DNA of 64,000 nt from an uncultured Pantoea sp. (GCA_913778495.1 CAJYVD010000041.1:1-64000); one strand, 5' to 3'; positions 30,510 through 42,316 are shown, counted from the stretch's first letter. Notes: generated by a model from the letters alone, not told the origin. Translations and numbers: made by a program.

Positions 30510-31928
30510 ATGAAAAAGAACACATTAGCCTTGGCGCTTGCGCTCAGTCTCGGCATGGCGATGAGTCCGGTTAGCGTATTTGCGGCGGAAACAGCTTCCT
30601 CCTCAAGCCAGCAGCTGCCGAGCCTCGCGCCCATGCTGGAAAAAGTGATGCCTTCCGTTGTCAGTATTAGCGTAGAAGGCAGCACCACCGTGAAAACCCC
30701 GCGTATGCCGCAGCAGTTCCAGCAGTTTTTCGGCGACGACTCGCCGTTCTGTCAGGATGGCTCGCCGTTCCAGGCTTCACCGCTTTGCCAGGGTGGCGGT
30801 GACCCCAACGGCGGCGGGGATGCACAGAAGCAGGCATTTCGTGCGCTGGGATCGGGGGTCATCATTAACGCTGACAAAGGCTATGTGGTCACCAATAACC
30901 ATGTGGTCGACAACGCCACCAAAATTCAGGTCCAGCTCAGCGACGGTCGTCGCTATGATGCCAAAGTGATTGGCAAAGATCCGCAGTCGGACATTGCCCT
31001 TATTCAGCTGAAAGACGCGAAAAACCTTACCGCGATTAAGATGGCGGATTCTGACAATCTGCGCGTCGGGGACTATACCGTGGCTATCGGTAACCCCTAT
31101 GGATTAGGCGAAACCGTGACCTCCGGCATCGTGTCCGCCCTGGGACGCAGCGGTCTGAATGTTGAAAACTACGAAAACTTTATCCAGACGGATGCGGCCA
31201 TCAACCGCGGTAACTCCGGCGGTGCGCTGGTGAACCTGAACGGCGAGCTGATCGGGATCAATACGGCTATTCTTGCGCCAGATGGCGGCAACATTGGTAT
31301 TGGTTTCGCTATCCCCAGCGCGATGGTGAAAAACCTGACCGCGCAGATGATTGAGTACGGTCAGGTTAAACGCGGTGAGCTGGGGATCGTCGGGACAGAA
31401 CTCAACTCTGAACTGGCGAAAGCCATGAAGGTTGATGCCCAGCGCGGCGGCTTTGTGAGCCAGGTTCTGCCCAACTCCGCCGCGGCAAAAGCCGGGGTGA
31501 AAGCCGGTGACGTGGTGGTGTCAATGAACGGCAAACCGCTGACCAGCTTCGCTGCGCTGCGCGCTGAAGTGGGCTCGTTGCCGGTGGGGACCAAACTGCA
31601 GCTGGGTCTGCTGCGTGACGGTAAACCGGTAAATGTGACGGTTGAATTGCAACAGAGCACACAGGATAAGGTGCAGTCCGCCACGATTTACAACGGGATT
31701 GAAGGTGCCGATCTCAGCAATGCGCCAAAAGGCGTGCGCGTTGACAGCGTGAAGCCAGGCAGCGCGGCGGCGCGTATTGGGCTGAAAAAAGGGGATGTGA
31801 TCCTCGGCGTCAACCAGCAGCCGGTGGCTAACCTGGGTGAACTGCGCAAAATCCTTGATACCAAACCGTCTGTGCTGGCACTCAACGTCCAGCGCGGCGA
31901 CAGCAGTCTTTATCTGCTGATGCAGTAA
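30510..31928 (+). CDS. degP: Periplasmic serine protease/chaperone DegP (HtrA)
   Basis: DegP degrades or refolds misfolded periplasmic proteins. The 472-residue precursor has a signal peptide (to about Ala26) and then a trypsin-like domain with triad His131 (TNNHVVD), Asp161 (QSDIALI) and Ser236 (GNSGGAL). The LA loop holds two cysteines (81 and 93), and two PDZ domains follow (about 280-375 and 385-472). The ATG at 30510 is preceded by GAGAG. Expression is predicted to be sigma-E dependent. A strong terminator follows. Confidence 0.97.
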   Translation: MKKNTLALALALSLGMAMSPVSVFAAETASSSSQQLPSLAPMLEKVMPSVVSISVEGSTTVKTPRMPQQFQQFFGDDSPFCQDGSPFQASPLCQGGGDPNGGGDAQKQAFRALGSGVIINADKGYVVTNNHVVDNATKIQVQLSDGRRYDAKVIGKDPQSDIALIQLKDAKNLTAIKMADSDNLRVGDYTVAIGNPYGLGETVTSGIVSALGRSGLNVENYENFIQTDAAINRGNSGGALVNLNGELIGINTAILAPDGGNIGIGFAIPSAMVKNLTAQMIEYGQVKRGELGIVGTELNSELAKAMKVDAQRGGFVSQVLPNSAAAKAGVKAGDVVVSMNGKPLTSFAALRAEVGSLPVGTKLQLGLLRDGKPVNVTVELQQSTQDKVQSATIYNGIEGADLSNAPKGVRVDSVKPGSAAARIGLKKGDVILGVNQQPVANLGELRKILDTKPSVLALNVQRGDSSLYLLMQ

Positions 31929-31950
31929 GCGCAGCAGCGGAATAGCGTTT

Positions 31951-31975
31951 AAGCGGGCATCAGCCCGCTTTTTTT
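31951..31975 (+). terminator. Terminator after degP
   Basis: AGCGGGC-ATCA-GCCCGCT hairpin (31952-31969) followed by seven T, 23 bases after the degP stop. Confidence 0.9.
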
Positions 31976-32118
31976 ATGCCCGGCGCCCGGCGTCAGGCCA
32001 CGGAGTGTGATGTCCACCGCAATTCCCGTAATCACTGTTCCGCTATGGGCGGTTGCACAATGCCAGCGTCGCTTTCGCTGCGTATTCTGTCAGTTTTGCC
32101 TTATTACGTGAGGGGTCA

Positions 32119-33276
32119 ATGGCTCTCTATCCTCTTGATGCGCGGCTTGCGCAGGACATTGTCGCCCGCACCATGCAAATTATTGATAGTAATGTCAATG
32201 TGATGGATGCGCGCGGTCGTATTATTGGCAGCGGTGACCGGACGCGTATTGGTGAATTGCACGAAGGTGCGCTATTGGCACTGTCGCAGGGCAGGGTAGT
32301 GGACATTGATGAAGCAGTGGCCAAACATCTCCACGGCGTGCGGCCCGGCGTCAATCTTCCGCTGCACATCGACGGTGAAATTGTCGGTGTGATTGGTCTC
32401 ACCGGCCAGCCGGCATCGCTGCGTCACTATGGCGAACTGGTGTGCATGGCGGCGGAGATGATGCTTGAGCAGGCGCGGTTGCTGCATCTGCTCGCACAAG
32501 ATAGCCGTTTACGTGAGGAGCTGGTGCTGAACCTGATCCGCAGCGAAGCCGTGTCGCCCGCCCTGAACGAGTGGGCACAGCGCCTCGGCATCGATCTCAA
32601 TGAACCCCGCGTGGCGGCGGTGATTGAAGTGGACAGCGGCCAGTTGGGCGTTGACAGCGCGATGGCCGAACTGCAGCAGCTGCAAACGCTGCTGACGACG
32701 CCGGACCGCGACAATTTGATTGCCATTGTGTCACTGACGGAAATGGTGGTACTGAAACCGGCACTCAATGCGCACGGGCGCTACGATCAGGATGAGCATC
32801 GCCGCCGTGTGGATCAGCTGCTGCAGCGAATGAAAGAGAGCGGCCAGGTGCGCATGCGCATTGCGTTAGGGAACTTTTTTACCGGGCCGGGCAGTATTGC
32901 GCGCTCCTGGCGTACTGCGCGCACGACAATGATAGTGGGGAAACAGCGCATGCCGTCCCAGCGCAGCTATTTCTATCAGGATTTGGTGCTGCCGGTGCTG
33001 CTGGATAGCCTGCGCGGCGGCTGGCAGGCCAACGAGCTGGCCCGTCCGCTGATGAAGCTCAAAGCCAGCGACAGCAACGGCCTGCTGCGGCGCACGCTGG
33101 CGGCGTGGTTCAGCCATAATGTACAGCCCAGCGCCACCGCACGCGCGCTGTTTATTCATCGTAATACGCTGGAGTACCGCCTTAATCGCATCGCTGAGCT
33201 GACGGGATTAAACCTGGGCAGCTTTGATGATCGTTTGCTGCTCTATATTGCGCTGCAGTTGGATGAACAGAGCTAG
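32119..33276 (+). CDS. cdaR: Sugar diacid utilisation regulator CdaR
   Basis: CdaR activates glucarate, galactarate and glycerate genes in E. coli; none of those targets lie in this window. The 385-residue protein equals the E. coli length. It has an N-terminal diacid recognition domain (about 5-135, NVMDARGRIIGSGD), a GGDEF-like central region and a PucR-type C-terminal helix-turn-helix (LFIHRNTLEYRLNRI, about 350-365). The start ATG at 32119 has GAGG seven bases upstream; the in-frame start 22 codons earlier lacks such a site and is not conserved. Confidence 0.95.
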   Translation: MALYPLDARLAQDIVARTMQIIDSNVNVMDARGRIIGSGDRTRIGELHEGALLALSQGRVVDIDEAVAKHLHGVRPGVNLPLHIDGEIVGVIGLTGQPASLRHYGELVCMAAEMMLEQARLLHLLAQDSRLREELVLNLIRSEAVSPALNEWAQRLGIDLNEPRVAAVIEVDSGQLGVDSAMAELQQLQTLLTTPDRDNLIAIVSLTEMVVLKPALNAHGRYDQDEHRRRVDQLLQRMKESGQVRMRIALGNFFTGPGSIARSWRTARTTMIVGKQRMPSQRSYFYQDLVLPVLLDSLRGGWQANELARPLMKLKASDSNGLLRRTLAAWFSHNVQPSATARALFIHRNTLEYRLNRIAELTGLNLGSFDDRLLLYIALQLDEQS

Positions 33277-33305
33277 CAGGACGGGCTGGAAGAGGTTTGA
33301 GGCAT

Positions 33306-33330
33306 AAAAAAGGCCAGCGTGCGCTGGCCT
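33306..33330 (-). terminator. Terminator after yaeH (shared with cdaR)
   Basis: AGGCCAGCG-TG-CGCTGGCCT perfect stem (33311-33330); on the minus strand it is followed by a T-run (the six A at 33306-33311). It lies between the converging cdaR and yaeH genes. Confidence 0.88.
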
Positions 33331-33345
33331 GGGCGTGGCGAAAAA

Positions 33346-33738
33346 TTAGCGCCCGTTACGGGTCAGCTGCTCTAAATCGGATTCGATTTCAGCAATTTTG
33401 TTCGACACGACGTTTTCCAGATGGCGCAGATCGTCCAGGATCTTACGCTTCAGATCCACTTCAACCTGGTCACGCTGGCAGATTTGATCGAGTTCATCGA
33501 TCACATAGCGCAGGTTTGGGCTGATCTCCTGCACTTCTTTGTAACCTTGACTGGTGTGATCGGCGACGACCGTTTTGCGCTGACGCGGGTATTTAAATTT
33601 CACGCTTTTGGCGAAAAACTCACCCTTGTCTTTACGGAAGTAGATTTTGAGAATGTCGTTGCTGGCTTCCTGACGCAGGCTGTAGCGGTCAATGTCGTCG
33701 GGATTGCTGATACCTAAGCTTTTCAGATTATCGTACAT
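33346..33738 (-). CDS. yaeH: UPF0325 family protein YaeH
   Basis: A 130-residue cytoplasmic protein nearly identical to E. coli YaeH (128 residues) through the whole length, including the [10 protein letters not shown] start, the [14 protein letters not shown] basic stretch and a C-terminal helical region ([15 protein letters not shown]). No function is established for the family. The start at 33738 is preferred over an in-frame codon five residues upstream because the family begins here and GGAA lies nine bases upstream. It is monocistronic, between terminators of its own and of dapD. Confidence 0.93.
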   Translation of the reverse strand: MYDNLKSLGISNPDDIDRYSLRQEASNDILKIYFRKDKGEFFAKSVKFKYPRQRKTVVADHTSQGYKEVQEISPNLRYVIDELDQICQRDQVEVDLKRKILDDLRHLENVVSNKIAEIESDLEQLTRNGR

Positions 33739-33966
33739 AGCGTTTATTTCCATCCAGGATGTGGTGAGCGCGCAGCAGGGTGATCCTCATTCAGGCGGCA
33801 GCAGCATGCCGAGGCCTGAACGCTTTCGGCAGACTTTATCAACTGTAGACGCAAAATCGGGAACAGTGCGCGGTCGGATTTAACTGGCGCGGATTATGAC
33901 CTGAATGAAAAATAAACGCACCAGTTAATTCGCGTCGCGAATCATCAAGCGCTGGTCAAAGTGTAA

Positions 33967-34001
33967 ACAAAAAATGACGGGCCTGAATACAGGCCCGTCA
34001 C
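33967..34001 (-). terminator. Terminator after dapD
   Basis: Long perfect stem TGACGGGCCTG-AATA-CAGGCCCGTCA (33975-34000) which, read on the minus strand, is followed by a TTTTTTG tract. It is 27 bases after the dapD stop. Confidence 0.9.
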
Positions 34002-34027
34002 AAGGTGAATGCTTACTTCAGCGGAAA

Positions 34028-34852
34028 TCAGTCGATGGTGCGCAACAGTTCGTTGATGCCGGTTTTTGCCAGCGTTTTCGCATCAACTTTCTTCACAATC
34101 ACTGCGCAATACAGACTGTAGCTGCCATCTTTAGAGGGCAGGTTTCCGGAAACCACTACCGAGCCAGCCGGCACGCGGCCATAGTGCACTTCGCCGGTTT
34201 CACGATCGTAAATTTTGGTGCTCTGGCCAATGTACACGCCCATGGAGATCACCGAGCCCTCTTCAACGATCACGCCTTCAACGATTTCAGAGCGCGCGCC
34301 AATGAAGCAGTTATCTTCGATGATGGTCGGATTAGCCTGCAACGGCTCCAGCACGCCACCAATGCCCACACCGCCTGACAGGTGCACGTTCTTGCCAATC
34401 TGCGCACAAGAACCTACCGTGGCCCACGTATCGACCATGGTGCCTTCATCAACGTAGGCGCCGATGTTGACATATGAAGGCATCAGGACGGTGTTGCGGG
34501 CGATAAATGCACCCTGACGCACGGCGGCGGGCGGCACCACGCGGAAGCCCGCGTTTTTAAAGCGTGCTTCATCCCAGTTAGCGAATTTCATTGGCACTTT
34601 GTCATAAAAGCGCGTTTCAGCGCCGTCAATGACCTGATTGTCGTTGATGCGGAACGATAGCAGTACCGCTTTTTTCAGCCACTGATGCGTTACCCATTCG
34701 CCGTTGATCTTTTCAGCGACGCGCAGCTCACCGCTGTCCAGCAGACCAATGACCTGATTGATAGCTTCACGGGTAGCGCTGTCCACGCTGGCAGGCGTAA
34801 TGTCGGCGCGGCGCTCAAAGGCAGATTCGATAACGCTCTGTAACTGTTGCAT
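34028..34852 (-). CDS. dapD: 2,3,4,5-tetrahydropyridine-2,6-dicarboxylate N-succinyltransferase
   Basis: DapD succinylates tetrahydrodipicolinate in the lysine and meso-diaminopimelate branch. The 274 residues are the same length as in E. coli. The protein has an N-terminal helical domain and then a left-handed beta-helix of hexapeptide repeats ([25 protein letters not shown] and following). The ATG at 34852 is preceded by AGGAATTAAAT. It lies downstream of glnD on the minus strand and has its own strong terminator. Confidence 0.97.
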   Translation of the reverse strand: MQQLQSVIESAFERRADITPASVDSATREAINQVIGLLDSGELRVAEKINGEWVTHQWLKKAVLLSFRINDNQVIDGAETRFYDKVPMKFANWDEARFKNAGFRVVPPAAVRQGAFIARNTVLMPSYVNIGAYVDEGTMVDTWATVGSCAQIGKNVHLSGGVGIGGVLEPLQANPTIIEDNCFIGARSEIVEGVIVEEGSVISMGVYIGQSTKIYDRETGEVHYGRVPAGSVVVSGNLPSKDGSYSLYCAVIVKKVDAKTLAKTGINELLRTID

Positions 34853-34912
34853 ATTTAATTCCTGAGTCTGTCATAAGGGCGTCTGGGAAAACCAGACACA
34901 ATGCGAAAGATC

Positions 34913-34944
34913 GGTTCACCCGATTGATAGCAAGCGGGTGAACC
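34913..34944 (-). promoter_or_regulatory. Hairpin in the glnD-dapD spacer
   Basis: A perfect ten-base inverted repeat GGTTCACCCG/CGGGTGAACC with a 12-base loop, immediately after the glnD stop on the minus strand. It is followed by only a short CTTTC, so it may be a weak terminator or RNA 3'-end barrier between glnD and dapD. Confidence 0.5.
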
Positions 34945-34948
34945 AGGG

Positions 34949-37603
34949 TCACACTTTATCGTTTGGATTAAGGGCCTGTGTCAACCGTTGCTGCAATTCA
35001 TCGCGCATTTGCGCATTAAGTGCCCGACGCTCGCTGTCGGCCAGAATGAACAGATCTTCCACGCGCTCGCCAATGGTGCTGATGCGGGCGCCGTGCAGCG
35101 ACACGCCCAGATCGGCGAACACCTCGCCCACGCGCGCCAGTAAGCCCGGCTGATCCAGCGCCACCAGTTCAAGGTAACTGCGACGATCGGTATGCGTGGG
35201 CAGAAACTTCACCTCGGTCTCGACGCTAAAGTGCTTGAGGCGAGAGGATTGACGTCGGGTACGTGGCGGCACCCACTCAGTCTGCGCGATCGCTTGCTCC
35301 AGCGCTTGCTTGATCATCGCGTGACGATCGGCCGCCAGCGGGCTGCCGTCTGGCTCCAGCACAATAAAGGTGTCCATTGCCATGCCGTCGCGGCTGGTAA
35401 AGATTTGCGCATCGTGCACGCTCAAATTACGCCGATCCAGCTCGCCCGCCACGGCGGCAAACAGATACGGGCGATCCGGGCTCCAGATAAAGATTTCCGT
35501 CCCGCCGCGCGTGGCCTGCGGGCTCACCAGCACCAGCGGCTGCGTGAGGTCGTGGTCAATCAGATGACGGGCGTGCCAGGCCAGTTGATTCGGCGTGTGG
35601 CGTAAAAAATAGTCTGCGCGGCAACGGCTCCAGATGTGGTGTAACCGTGCTTCGTCCAGATTCTCCATGCGCAGCAGCGCCAGCGCCTGTAACCGATGAT
35701 GGCGGACGCGCTCGCGCAGATCCGGGCTGTTTTCCATACCGCGCCGCAGCTGTTTTTCGGTGGCAAAGAACAGCTCACGCAGCAGGCTCTGTTTCCAGCT
35801 GTTCCACAGGCTCTCATTGGTGGCGCAGATATCCGCCACTGTCAGGCACACCAAATAGCGCAGGCGATTTTCGTTTTGCATCACTTCAGCAAATTGCTGA
35901 ATCACGGTGGGATCCTGGATATCGCGGCGCTGAGCCGTGACCGACATCAGCAGGTGATGGCGCACCAGCCACGCGACCAGCTGAGTTTCGCGTGAGTTGA
36001 GACCGTGAAGCTCGGCAAACTCCAACGCATCTTGCGCACCTAAAATGGAGTGGTCGCCGCCGCGCCCTTTGGCGATATCGTGCAGCAGGGCGGCCATCAG
36101 AAGCAGTTCAGGCTGAGGCAGACGCGGCCAGAGCTCTACGCACAGCGGATGCATCGGGCGCGTGTCTTCACTGGCGAAGCTCTCCAGCTTCTGCAGCACG
36201 CGAATGGTGTGCTCATCCACGGTGTAGGCGTGAAACAGATCAAATTGCATCTGGCCCACAATGTTGCCCCACAGCGGCGTGTACGCCCAGAGCACGCTGT
36301 GGCGGTGCATCGGCAGCAGGGCGCGCTTGACCGCGCCCGGATGGCGCAAAATCGCCATAAAGATCTGCCGCGCTTCCGGGATCTGGCTGAGCGGTTGCTT
36401 GAGATGACGACGCGCATGGCGCAGCTGGCGCAGCGTGGTGGAGTAAATACCGGCGATATGCTCGTTGCGCACCATCACATAAAACATGCGCAAAATGGCC
36501 TGCGGTTCACGTTCGAACAGGCTGGGATCGCGCAGATCGATCAGGTTGCCACGCAGTTGAAAATCATCATCAATGCTGCGCGGTTTTTCCGTGGTAGAAA
36601 GCGCCAGAATGGCTTCATCGAACAGCTGGAGCAGCATTTGATTGAGTTCGCCGATGCGACGCGTCACGCGGTAAAAATCTTTCATCATGCGCTCAACCGG
36701 CTCGTTACCCTCGCCAACATAGTTGAGGCGCTGAGCCACGGTCAGTTGGCGGTCAAACAGCAGGCGATTGTCGTAGCGCGGCAGCGTGAGATGCAGCGCA
36801 AAGCGAATACGCCAGAGAAAAGTCTGACACTCGTTGATTTCGTTGCGTTCTGCCTCGGTAATAAAACCAAAGCCGACCATTTCATCCATGGTGGTGGCGC
36901 CAAAATGGCGGCGAGCCACCCACTGTAACGTGTGGATATCGCGCAGTCCGCCAGGGCTGCTTTTTATATCCGGTTCGAGGTTATAGCTGGTGCCGTGGTA
37001 ACGCTGGTGGCGCTCCTGCTGCTCGTGAATTTTGGCGGCAAAAAAGCGCGCAGAGGGCCAGAAGCCCTCGCTAAAAATATTTTTCTGCAATTCTAAAAAC
37101 AGCGCCACGTCGCCAGTCAGCATGCGTGATTCGATCAGATTGGTAGCAACGGTGAGATCGGATAACCCTTCCAGTAGGCACTCTTCCAGCGTACGGACGC
37201 TGTGGCCGACTTCCAGTTTGAGATCCCACATCAGCGTCAGCAGCGCGCTGGTACGCTGCGCGGCGTCGTCATCCAGCGGCTGACGGCTGAGGATCAGCAC
37301 GTCAATATCTGAAAGCGGATGCAGTTCAGCGCGCCCGTATCCGCCCACGGCGACCAGCGCGATGTCGCTCATCTGATCAAACCCGAAGAAGCGCCAGAGC
37401 CGCCGCAGCAGGCGGTCAATAAAGAGCGTGCGGGTATCAATCAGGGATTCAACATCGGTGCCGGCGTCAAAGGCCATGCCGAGATGTTGTTGAAATTGCT
37501 CCAGATACTGTTTGATGCTGTCACGCGTCAGGGCTTCATCGGGCCAGCTGGCGGGGGAATCGGTCAGGCCTTTGTGTACTGCTTCGGTCACGCTACCACT
37601 CAT
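34949..37603 (-). CDS. glnD: Bifunctional uridylyltransferase/uridylyl-removing enzyme
   Basis: GlnD senses glutamine and adds or removes UMP on PII proteins (GlnB, GlnK), the top of the nitrogen cascade. The 884-residue protein shows the nucleotidyltransferase site GGYGR (87-91) with DID (99-101). It also has the HD domain ([14 protein letters not shown], about 510) for UMP removal and two C-terminal ACT domains (about 700-880) that bind glutamine. Two ATG codons lie close together; 37603 is chosen because GAGG sits seven bases upstream of it. It lies between map and dapD as in E. coli. Confidence 0.96.
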   Translation of the reverse strand: MSGSVTEAVHKGLTDSPASWPDEALTRDSIKQYLEQFQQHLGMAFDAGTDVESLIDTRTLFIDRLLRRLWRFFGFDQMSDIALVAVGGYGRAELHPLSDIDVLILSRQPLDDDAAQRTSALLTLMWDLKLEVGHSVRTLEECLLEGLSDLTVATNLIESRMLTGDVALFLELQKNIFSEGFWPSARFFAAKIHEQQERHQRYHGTSYNLEPDIKSSPGGLRDIHTLQWVARRHFGATTMDEMVGFGFITEAERNEINECQTFLWRIRFALHLTLPRYDNRLLFDRQLTVAQRLNYVGEGNEPVERMMKDFYRVTRRIGELNQMLLQLFDEAILALSTTEKPRSIDDDFQLRGNLIDLRDPSLFEREPQAILRMFYVMVRNEHIAGIYSTTLRQLRHARRHLKQPLSQIPEARQIFMAILRHPGAVKRALLPMHRHSVLWAYTPLWGNIVGQMQFDLFHAYTVDEHTIRVLQKLESFASEDTRPMHPLCVELWPRLPQPELLLMAALLHDIAKGRGGDHSILGAQDALEFAELHGLNSRETQLVAWLVRHHLLMSVTAQRRDIQDPTVIQQFAEVMQNENRLRYLVCLTVADICATNESLWNSWKQSLLRELFFATEKQLRRGMENSPDLRERVRHHRLQALALLRMENLDEARLHHIWSRCRADYFLRHTPNQLAWHARHLIDHDLTQPLVLVSPQATRGGTEIFIWSPDRPYLFAAVAGELDRRNLSVHDAQIFTSRDGMAMDTFIVLEPDGSPLAADRHAMIKQALEQAIAQTEWVPPRTRRQSSRLKHFSVETEVKFLPTHTDRRSYLELVALDQPGLLARVGEVFADLGVSLHGARISTIGERVEDLFILADSERRALNAQMRDELQQRLTQALNPNDKV

Positions 37604-37625
37604 CGACATGCCTCGTCTGCGCCAT

Positions 37626-37651
37626 AAAAAAGGCCGGCATTGAGCCGGCCT
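37626..37651 (-). terminator. Terminator between map and glnD
   Basis: GGCCGGC-ATTGA-GCCGGCC stem (37632-37650); on the minus strand it is followed by six T. It lies 20 bases after the map stop, so glnD probably has its own promoter or relies on read-through. Confidence 0.85.
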
Positions 37652-37670
37652 GATACTGTAACGGAGACCG

Positions 37671-38462
37671 CTACGCGTTATTGAGCACCGCTGGAATGGT
37701 GTCGTCTTCACGCAGCGTCAAAATCTCACAGCCGTTTTCTGTCACCACAATAGTATGCTCGTACTGCGCGGACAAGCTGCGATCTTTGGTTTTCACCGTC
37801 CAGCCGTCTTTCATGGTACGGATGCGGTAATCGCCCGCGTTGACCATCGGTTCAACGGTAAACGTCATGCCCGCCTGCAGCACCACGCCGCTGTCGTCGG
37901 CATCGTAATGCAGCACCTGCGGCTCTTCATGGAAGCCCTTGCCGATGCCGTGCCCGCAGTATTCCCGTACCACCGAGAAATCTTGCGCTTCGACGTATTT
38001 CTGAATTGCGCGGCCCAGCTCACGCAGGCGAATACCCGGCTTCACCAGACGCAGCGCAATGTAAAGACTCTCTTGCGTTACGCGGCACAGGCGCTCGCCC
38101 AGGATGGTCGGCTTGCCGACGATAAACATTTTTGAGGTATCACCGTGATACGCATCTTTGATGACCGTGACATCCACGTTGACGATATCGCCATCTTTAA
38201 GCACGCGATCGTCGCTGGGGATGCCGTGGCACACCACTTCGTTAATAGAGATGCATACTGATTTTGGGAAGCCGTGATAGCCGAGGCAGGCAGAAACCGC
38301 CTGCTGTTTCTGGGTGATATGCTCGTGGCAGAGACGGTCAAGTTCGCCGGTGGTTACGCCAGGCACCACGTGCGGCGCGATCATCTCCAGCACTTCAGCC
38401 GCCAGGCGGCCCGCCACGCGCATTTTTTCAATTTCTTCGGGGGTTTTGATTGAAATAGCCAT
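37671..38462 (-). CDS. map: Methionine aminopeptidase type I
   Basis: Map removes the initiator methionine from nascent proteins. The 263-residue protein has the pita-bread metallo-fold with the metal and substrate residues His79 (VVCHG), Asp97 (NVDVTV), Asp108 (HGDTS), then the YCGHGIG and FTVEPM segments. The start ATG at 38462 ([10 protein letters not shown]) has GGAA upstream; an in-frame start 11 codons earlier is not conserved. It is divergent from rpsB, as in E. coli. Confidence 0.97.
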   Translation of the reverse strand: MAISIKTPEEIEKMRVAGRLAAEVLEMIAPHVVPGVTTGELDRLCHEHITQKQQAVSACLGYHGFPKSVCISINEVVCHGIPSDDRVLKDGDIVNVDVTVIKDAYHGDTSKMFIVGKPTILGERLCRVTQESLYIALRLVKPGIRLRELGRAIQKYVEAQDFSVVREYCGHGIGKGFHEEPQVLHYDADDSGVVLQAGMTFTVEPMVNAGDYRIRTMKDGWTVKTKDRSLSAQYEHTIVVTENGCEILTLREDDTIPAVLNNA

Positions 38463-38580
38463 TAATATTTCCGCGATCGCCGATATTTTCGACAATAATG
38501 AGTTCTGTGGCAGACATGTTAGCAGTCAGCAAAAGGGCTGCCAAATCGTGATTGCCCAAGCCTTAAACGCGCAACTACTA

Positions 38581-38610
38581 TTGGCGTATTACTGCGCAGT
38601 ATGGTATAAA
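38581..38610 (+). promoter_or_regulatory. Probable rpsB-tsf promoter
   Basis: TTGGCG (38581-38586) and TATAAA (38605-38610) are 18 bases apart and followed by a GC-rich discriminator (GCGCGCC), a feature of stringently controlled ribosomal promoters. The neighbouring dksA product would be expected to act there with ppGpp. Confidence 0.55.
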
Positions 38611-38616
38611 GCGCGC

Positions 38617-39500
<884 letters not shown>

Positions 39501-39548
39501 TAAGGCTTGCTCTCACTGAGCGCCCTTAGACATCAGATGTGATCTGTT

Positions 39549-39575
39549 AAGGGGCCGAAAAGGCCCCTTTATTTT
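39549..39575 (+). terminator. Terminator/attenuator between rpsB and tsf
   Basis: AAGGGGCC-GAAAA-GGCCCCTT stem (39549-39569) followed by a TTTATTTTAT tail. In E. coli an intercistronic terminator at this place reduces tsf transcription relative to rpsB. Confidence 0.8.
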
Positions 39576-39680
39576 ATCTCATTTTGTCGCGTTCCCCTGA
39601 GGTGAGCGGGGCAGAATACCTTTTCCGCAACAAGTTTCTGCGCGTGTGAAAACACCCGGAGACGAATCGAGGATTCTTGA

Positions 39681-40532
39681 ATGGCTGAAATTACCGCTGC
39701 ATTGGTAAAAGAACTGCGCGAGCGTACTGGCGCAGGCATGATGGACTGCAAAAAAGCGCTGACTGAAGCGAACGGCGACATCGAGCTGGCGATTGAGAAC
39801 ATGCGTAAGTCTGGCGCAATCAAAGCCGCTAAAAAAGCCGGTAACGTTGCTGCTGACGGCGTGATCAAAACCAAAATCGTTGACGGCTACGCGGTGATTC
39901 TGGAAGTTAACTGCCAGACTGACTTCGTTGCTAAAGATGGCGGTTTCCAGGCGTTTGCTGATAAAGCACTGGACGCGGCTGCTAAAGGCAAAATCACCGA
40001 CGTAGAAGTTCTGAAAGCGCAGTTCGAAGAAGAGCGCGTTGCACTGGTTGCGAAAATCGGTGAGAACATCAACATCCGTCGTGTGGCGATCCTGGAAGGC
40101 GCAGAGCTGAACAGCTATCAGCATGGCGCGCGTATCGGCGTTGTGGTTTCTACCACCGGTGCTGACGAAGAGCTGAGCAAGCAGATCGCAATGCACGTTG
40201 CGGCAAGCAAGCCTGAATTCGTGAAGCCAGAAGACGTTTCTGCGGAAGTGGTTGATAAAGAGTACCAGGTTCAGCTGGACATCGCGATGCAGTCTGGCAA
40301 GCCAAAAGAGATCGCTGAGAAAATGGTTGAAGGCCGCATGAAGAAATTCACCGGCGAAGTGTCTCTGACCGGTCAGGCTTTCGTTATCGATCCAAGCAAA
40401 ACTGTTGGCCAGGCGCTGAAAGAGAAAGGCGCTGACGTCATTAACTTCATCCGTTTCGAAGTGGGTGAAGGCATTGAGAAAGTAGAATCTGACTTCGCAG
40501 CAGAAGTTGCTGCCATGTCTAAAAAGTCTTAA
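39681..40532 (+). CDS. tsf: Elongation factor Ts
   Basis: EF-Ts recycles EF-Tu by promoting GDP release. The 283 residues equal E. coli EF-Ts in length. The N-terminal UBA-like domain ([19 protein letters not shown]) and the TDFVA motif (about residues 80-84) that enters EF-Tu are conserved. The ATG at 39681 is used; the ribosome binding site is GAGGATTCTTGA. Codon use is highly biased. Ends in a strong terminator. Confidence 0.98.
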   Translation: MAEITAALVKELRERTGAGMMDCKKALTEANGDIELAIENMRKSGAIKAAKKAGNVAADGVIKTKIVDGYAVILEVNCQTDFVAKDGGFQAFADKALDAAAKGKITDVEVLKAQFEEERVALVAKIGENINIRRVAILEGAELNSYQHGARIGVVVSTTGADEELSKQIAMHVAASKPEFVKPEDVSAEVVDKEYQVQLDIAMQSGKPKEIAEKMVEGRMKKFTGEVSLTGQAFVIDPSKTVGQALKEKGADVINFIRFEVGEGIEKVESDFAAEVAAMSKKS

Positions 40533-40540
40533 TGGTTTGT

Positions 40541-40568
40541 AAGAGCCGCCGAAAGGCGGTTCTTTTTT
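40541..40568 (+). terminator. Terminator after tsf
   Basis: AAGAGCCGCC-GAAA-GGCGGTTCTT hairpin with a tail of six T, eight bases after the tsf stop. Classical intrinsic terminator with a GNRA loop. Confidence 0.9.
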
Positions 40569-40687
40569 GTCTGCGTTTCGCGTAGACCGCATTTTCAGTC
40601 TCATCCCAATAGCTTTTTTACGACGCTAAGCGGATGATCAATCACATCTAACTTCTCATTCATCATATCTTCCAGGAAGAATTGACC

Positions 40688-41413
40688 ATGGCGACCAACG
40701 CAAAACCTGTATATCAACGTATCCTGCTAAAACTGAGTGGCGAGGCCCTGCAAGGCGCCGAAGGTTTTGGTATCGACGCGAGCGTGCTTGACCGTATGGC
40801 ACAAGAGGTGAAAGAGCTGGTTGAGCTGGGCATTCAGGTCGGTGTGGTTATTGGTGGTGGTAACCTGTTTCGTGGCGCGGGCCTGGCGCAGGCAGGCATG
40901 AATCGCGTGGTCGGCGATCACATGGGCATGTTGGCGACGGTCATGAACGGCCTGGCCATGCGCGATGCACTGCACCGTGCATACGTTAACGCGCGTCTGA
41001 TGTCGGCCATTCCGCTGAACGGCGTGTGTGATAACTACAGCTGGGCGGAAGCCATCAGCTTGCTGCGCAACAATCGTGTGGTGATCTTCTCCGCCGGTAC
41101 CGGCAATCCCTTCTTCACCACCGACTCGGCTGCTTGCCTGCGCGGCATTGAAATTGAAGCCGATGTTGTCCTGAAAGCCACGAAGGTCGACGGTGTGTTC
41201 TCTGCCGATCCGGTCAAAAACCCGGACGCAACCCTGTACGACCAGCTGAGCTATGCTGAAGTGCTGGATAAAGAGCTTAAGGTGATGGATCTGGCAGCCT
41301 TTACGCTGGCGCGCGATCACCAATTGCCGATCCGCGTCTTCAATATGAACAAACCTGGCGCACTGCGTCGCGTGGTGATGGGTGAAAAAGAAGGCACCCT
41401 GATTACGCATTAA
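40688..41413 (+). CDS. pyrH: UMP kinase
   Basis: PyrH phosphorylates UMP to UDP for all pyrimidine nucleotide synthesis and is allosterically controlled by GTP and UTP. The 241 residues equal E. coli length. The amino-acid kinase fold is marked by KLSGEALQG (15-23), [11 protein letters not shown] and [16 protein letters not shown]. The ATG at 40688 ([10 protein letters not shown]) is chosen over a TTG two codons earlier, because AGGAAG is well placed and the family begins here. Confidence 0.97.
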   Translation: MATNAKPVYQRILLKLSGEALQGAEGFGIDASVLDRMAQEVKELVELGIQVGVVIGGGNLFRGAGLAQAGMNRVVGDHMGMLATVMNGLAMRDALHRAYVNARLMSAIPLNGVCDNYSWAEAISLLRNNRVVIFSAGTGNPFFTTDSAACLRGIEIEADVVLKATKVDGVFSADPVKNPDATLYDQLSYAEVLDKELKVMDLAAFTLARDHQLPIRVFNMNKPGALRRVVMGEKEGTLITH

Positions 41414-41648
41414 TACCCGACGCAAGATAAAATAAGGTATATTCTGTGGGCGCGATGCAGAGTTGCCGCGCATTTTATCCGTCACCATCGCCGTTGCAGC
41501 AGCGGGCAAACGCGCTTTTCAAGTGCAGCCACCCGCAGAGGCTCTGTAACGTGAACGGTAGCGGATATCAGGATGATCGATGTTTATCGATACCGCTTCC
41601 GACACGCTCGGAAATGGCCAGGTCAAAACCGAATCCAAGGGTTTCAAC

Positions 41649-42206
41649 GTGATTAACGATATTAAAAAAGATGCTGAAACGCGCATGGACAAATGCGTGG
41701 AAGCGTTTAAAAACACCATCAGCAAAGTGCGTACCGGTCGCGCTTCTCCCTCGCTGCTCGACGGCATTGTAGTGGAGTACTACGGCACGCCAACGCCACT
41801 GCGCCAGCTGGCCAGCGTAACGGTGGAAGATTCTCGTACGCTTAAAATCAACGTCTTTGATCGCTCCATGGGGCCAGCCGTTGAGAAAGCGATTATGGCT
41901 TCCGATCTGGGACTAAATCCGAGCTCGGCGGGCAGCGACATTCGCGTTCCGCTGCCTGCGCTGACCGAAGAACGCCGTAAAGATCTGATCAAGATCGTGC
42001 GCGGTGAAGCAGAGCAGGGCCGCGTTTCCGTGCGCAACGTGCGCCGTGACGCCAACGACAAGATCAAAGCACTGCTGAAAGACAAAGAGATCAGCGAAGA
42101 CGATGAGCGTCGCTCGCAGGAAGAGATCCAGAAAATGACCGATGCACACATCAAAAATGTTGATGCAGCACTGGCCGAGAAAGAGAAGGAGCTGATGGAG
42201 TTTTAA
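41649..42206 (+). CDS. frr: Ribosome recycling factor
   Basis: RRF splits post-termination ribosomes with EF-G. The canonical 185-residue form starts at GTG 41649 (Val/Met-Ile-Asn-Asp-Ile-Lys-Lys-Asp), with AAGGG upstream, and matches E. coli RRF along the three-helix bundle and hinge ([26 protein letters not shown]). The same frame stays open upstream to an ATG at 41580 that has its own AGGA six bases before it, so a form with 23 extra residues is formally possible. The canonical start is favoured by family length. Confidence 0.96.
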   Translation: MINDIKKDAETRMDKCVEAFKNTISKVRTGRASPSLLDGIVVEYYGTPTPLRQLASVTVEDSRTLKINVFDRSMGPAVEKAIMASDLGLNPSSAGSDIRVPLPALTEERRKDLIKIVRGEAEQGRVSVRNVRRDANDKIKALLKDKEISEDDERRSQEEIQKMTDAHIKNVDAALAEKEKELMEF

Positions 42207-42316
42207 TTCCATCGCTACCTGCTGTATCTGATATCTGCCGTGATGAGCGCCGCGCTTGCTGTTAAAGCCGCGTGCGATAACAGCGTGGTCGTTTAGCGCG
42301 AAAGGTCTATCAGGTA

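Noticed and set aside
39579-40604. A 341-codon frame antisense to tsf
   Set aside because: Mirror of a highly codon-biased gene; tsf is certain and the antisense product matches nothing.
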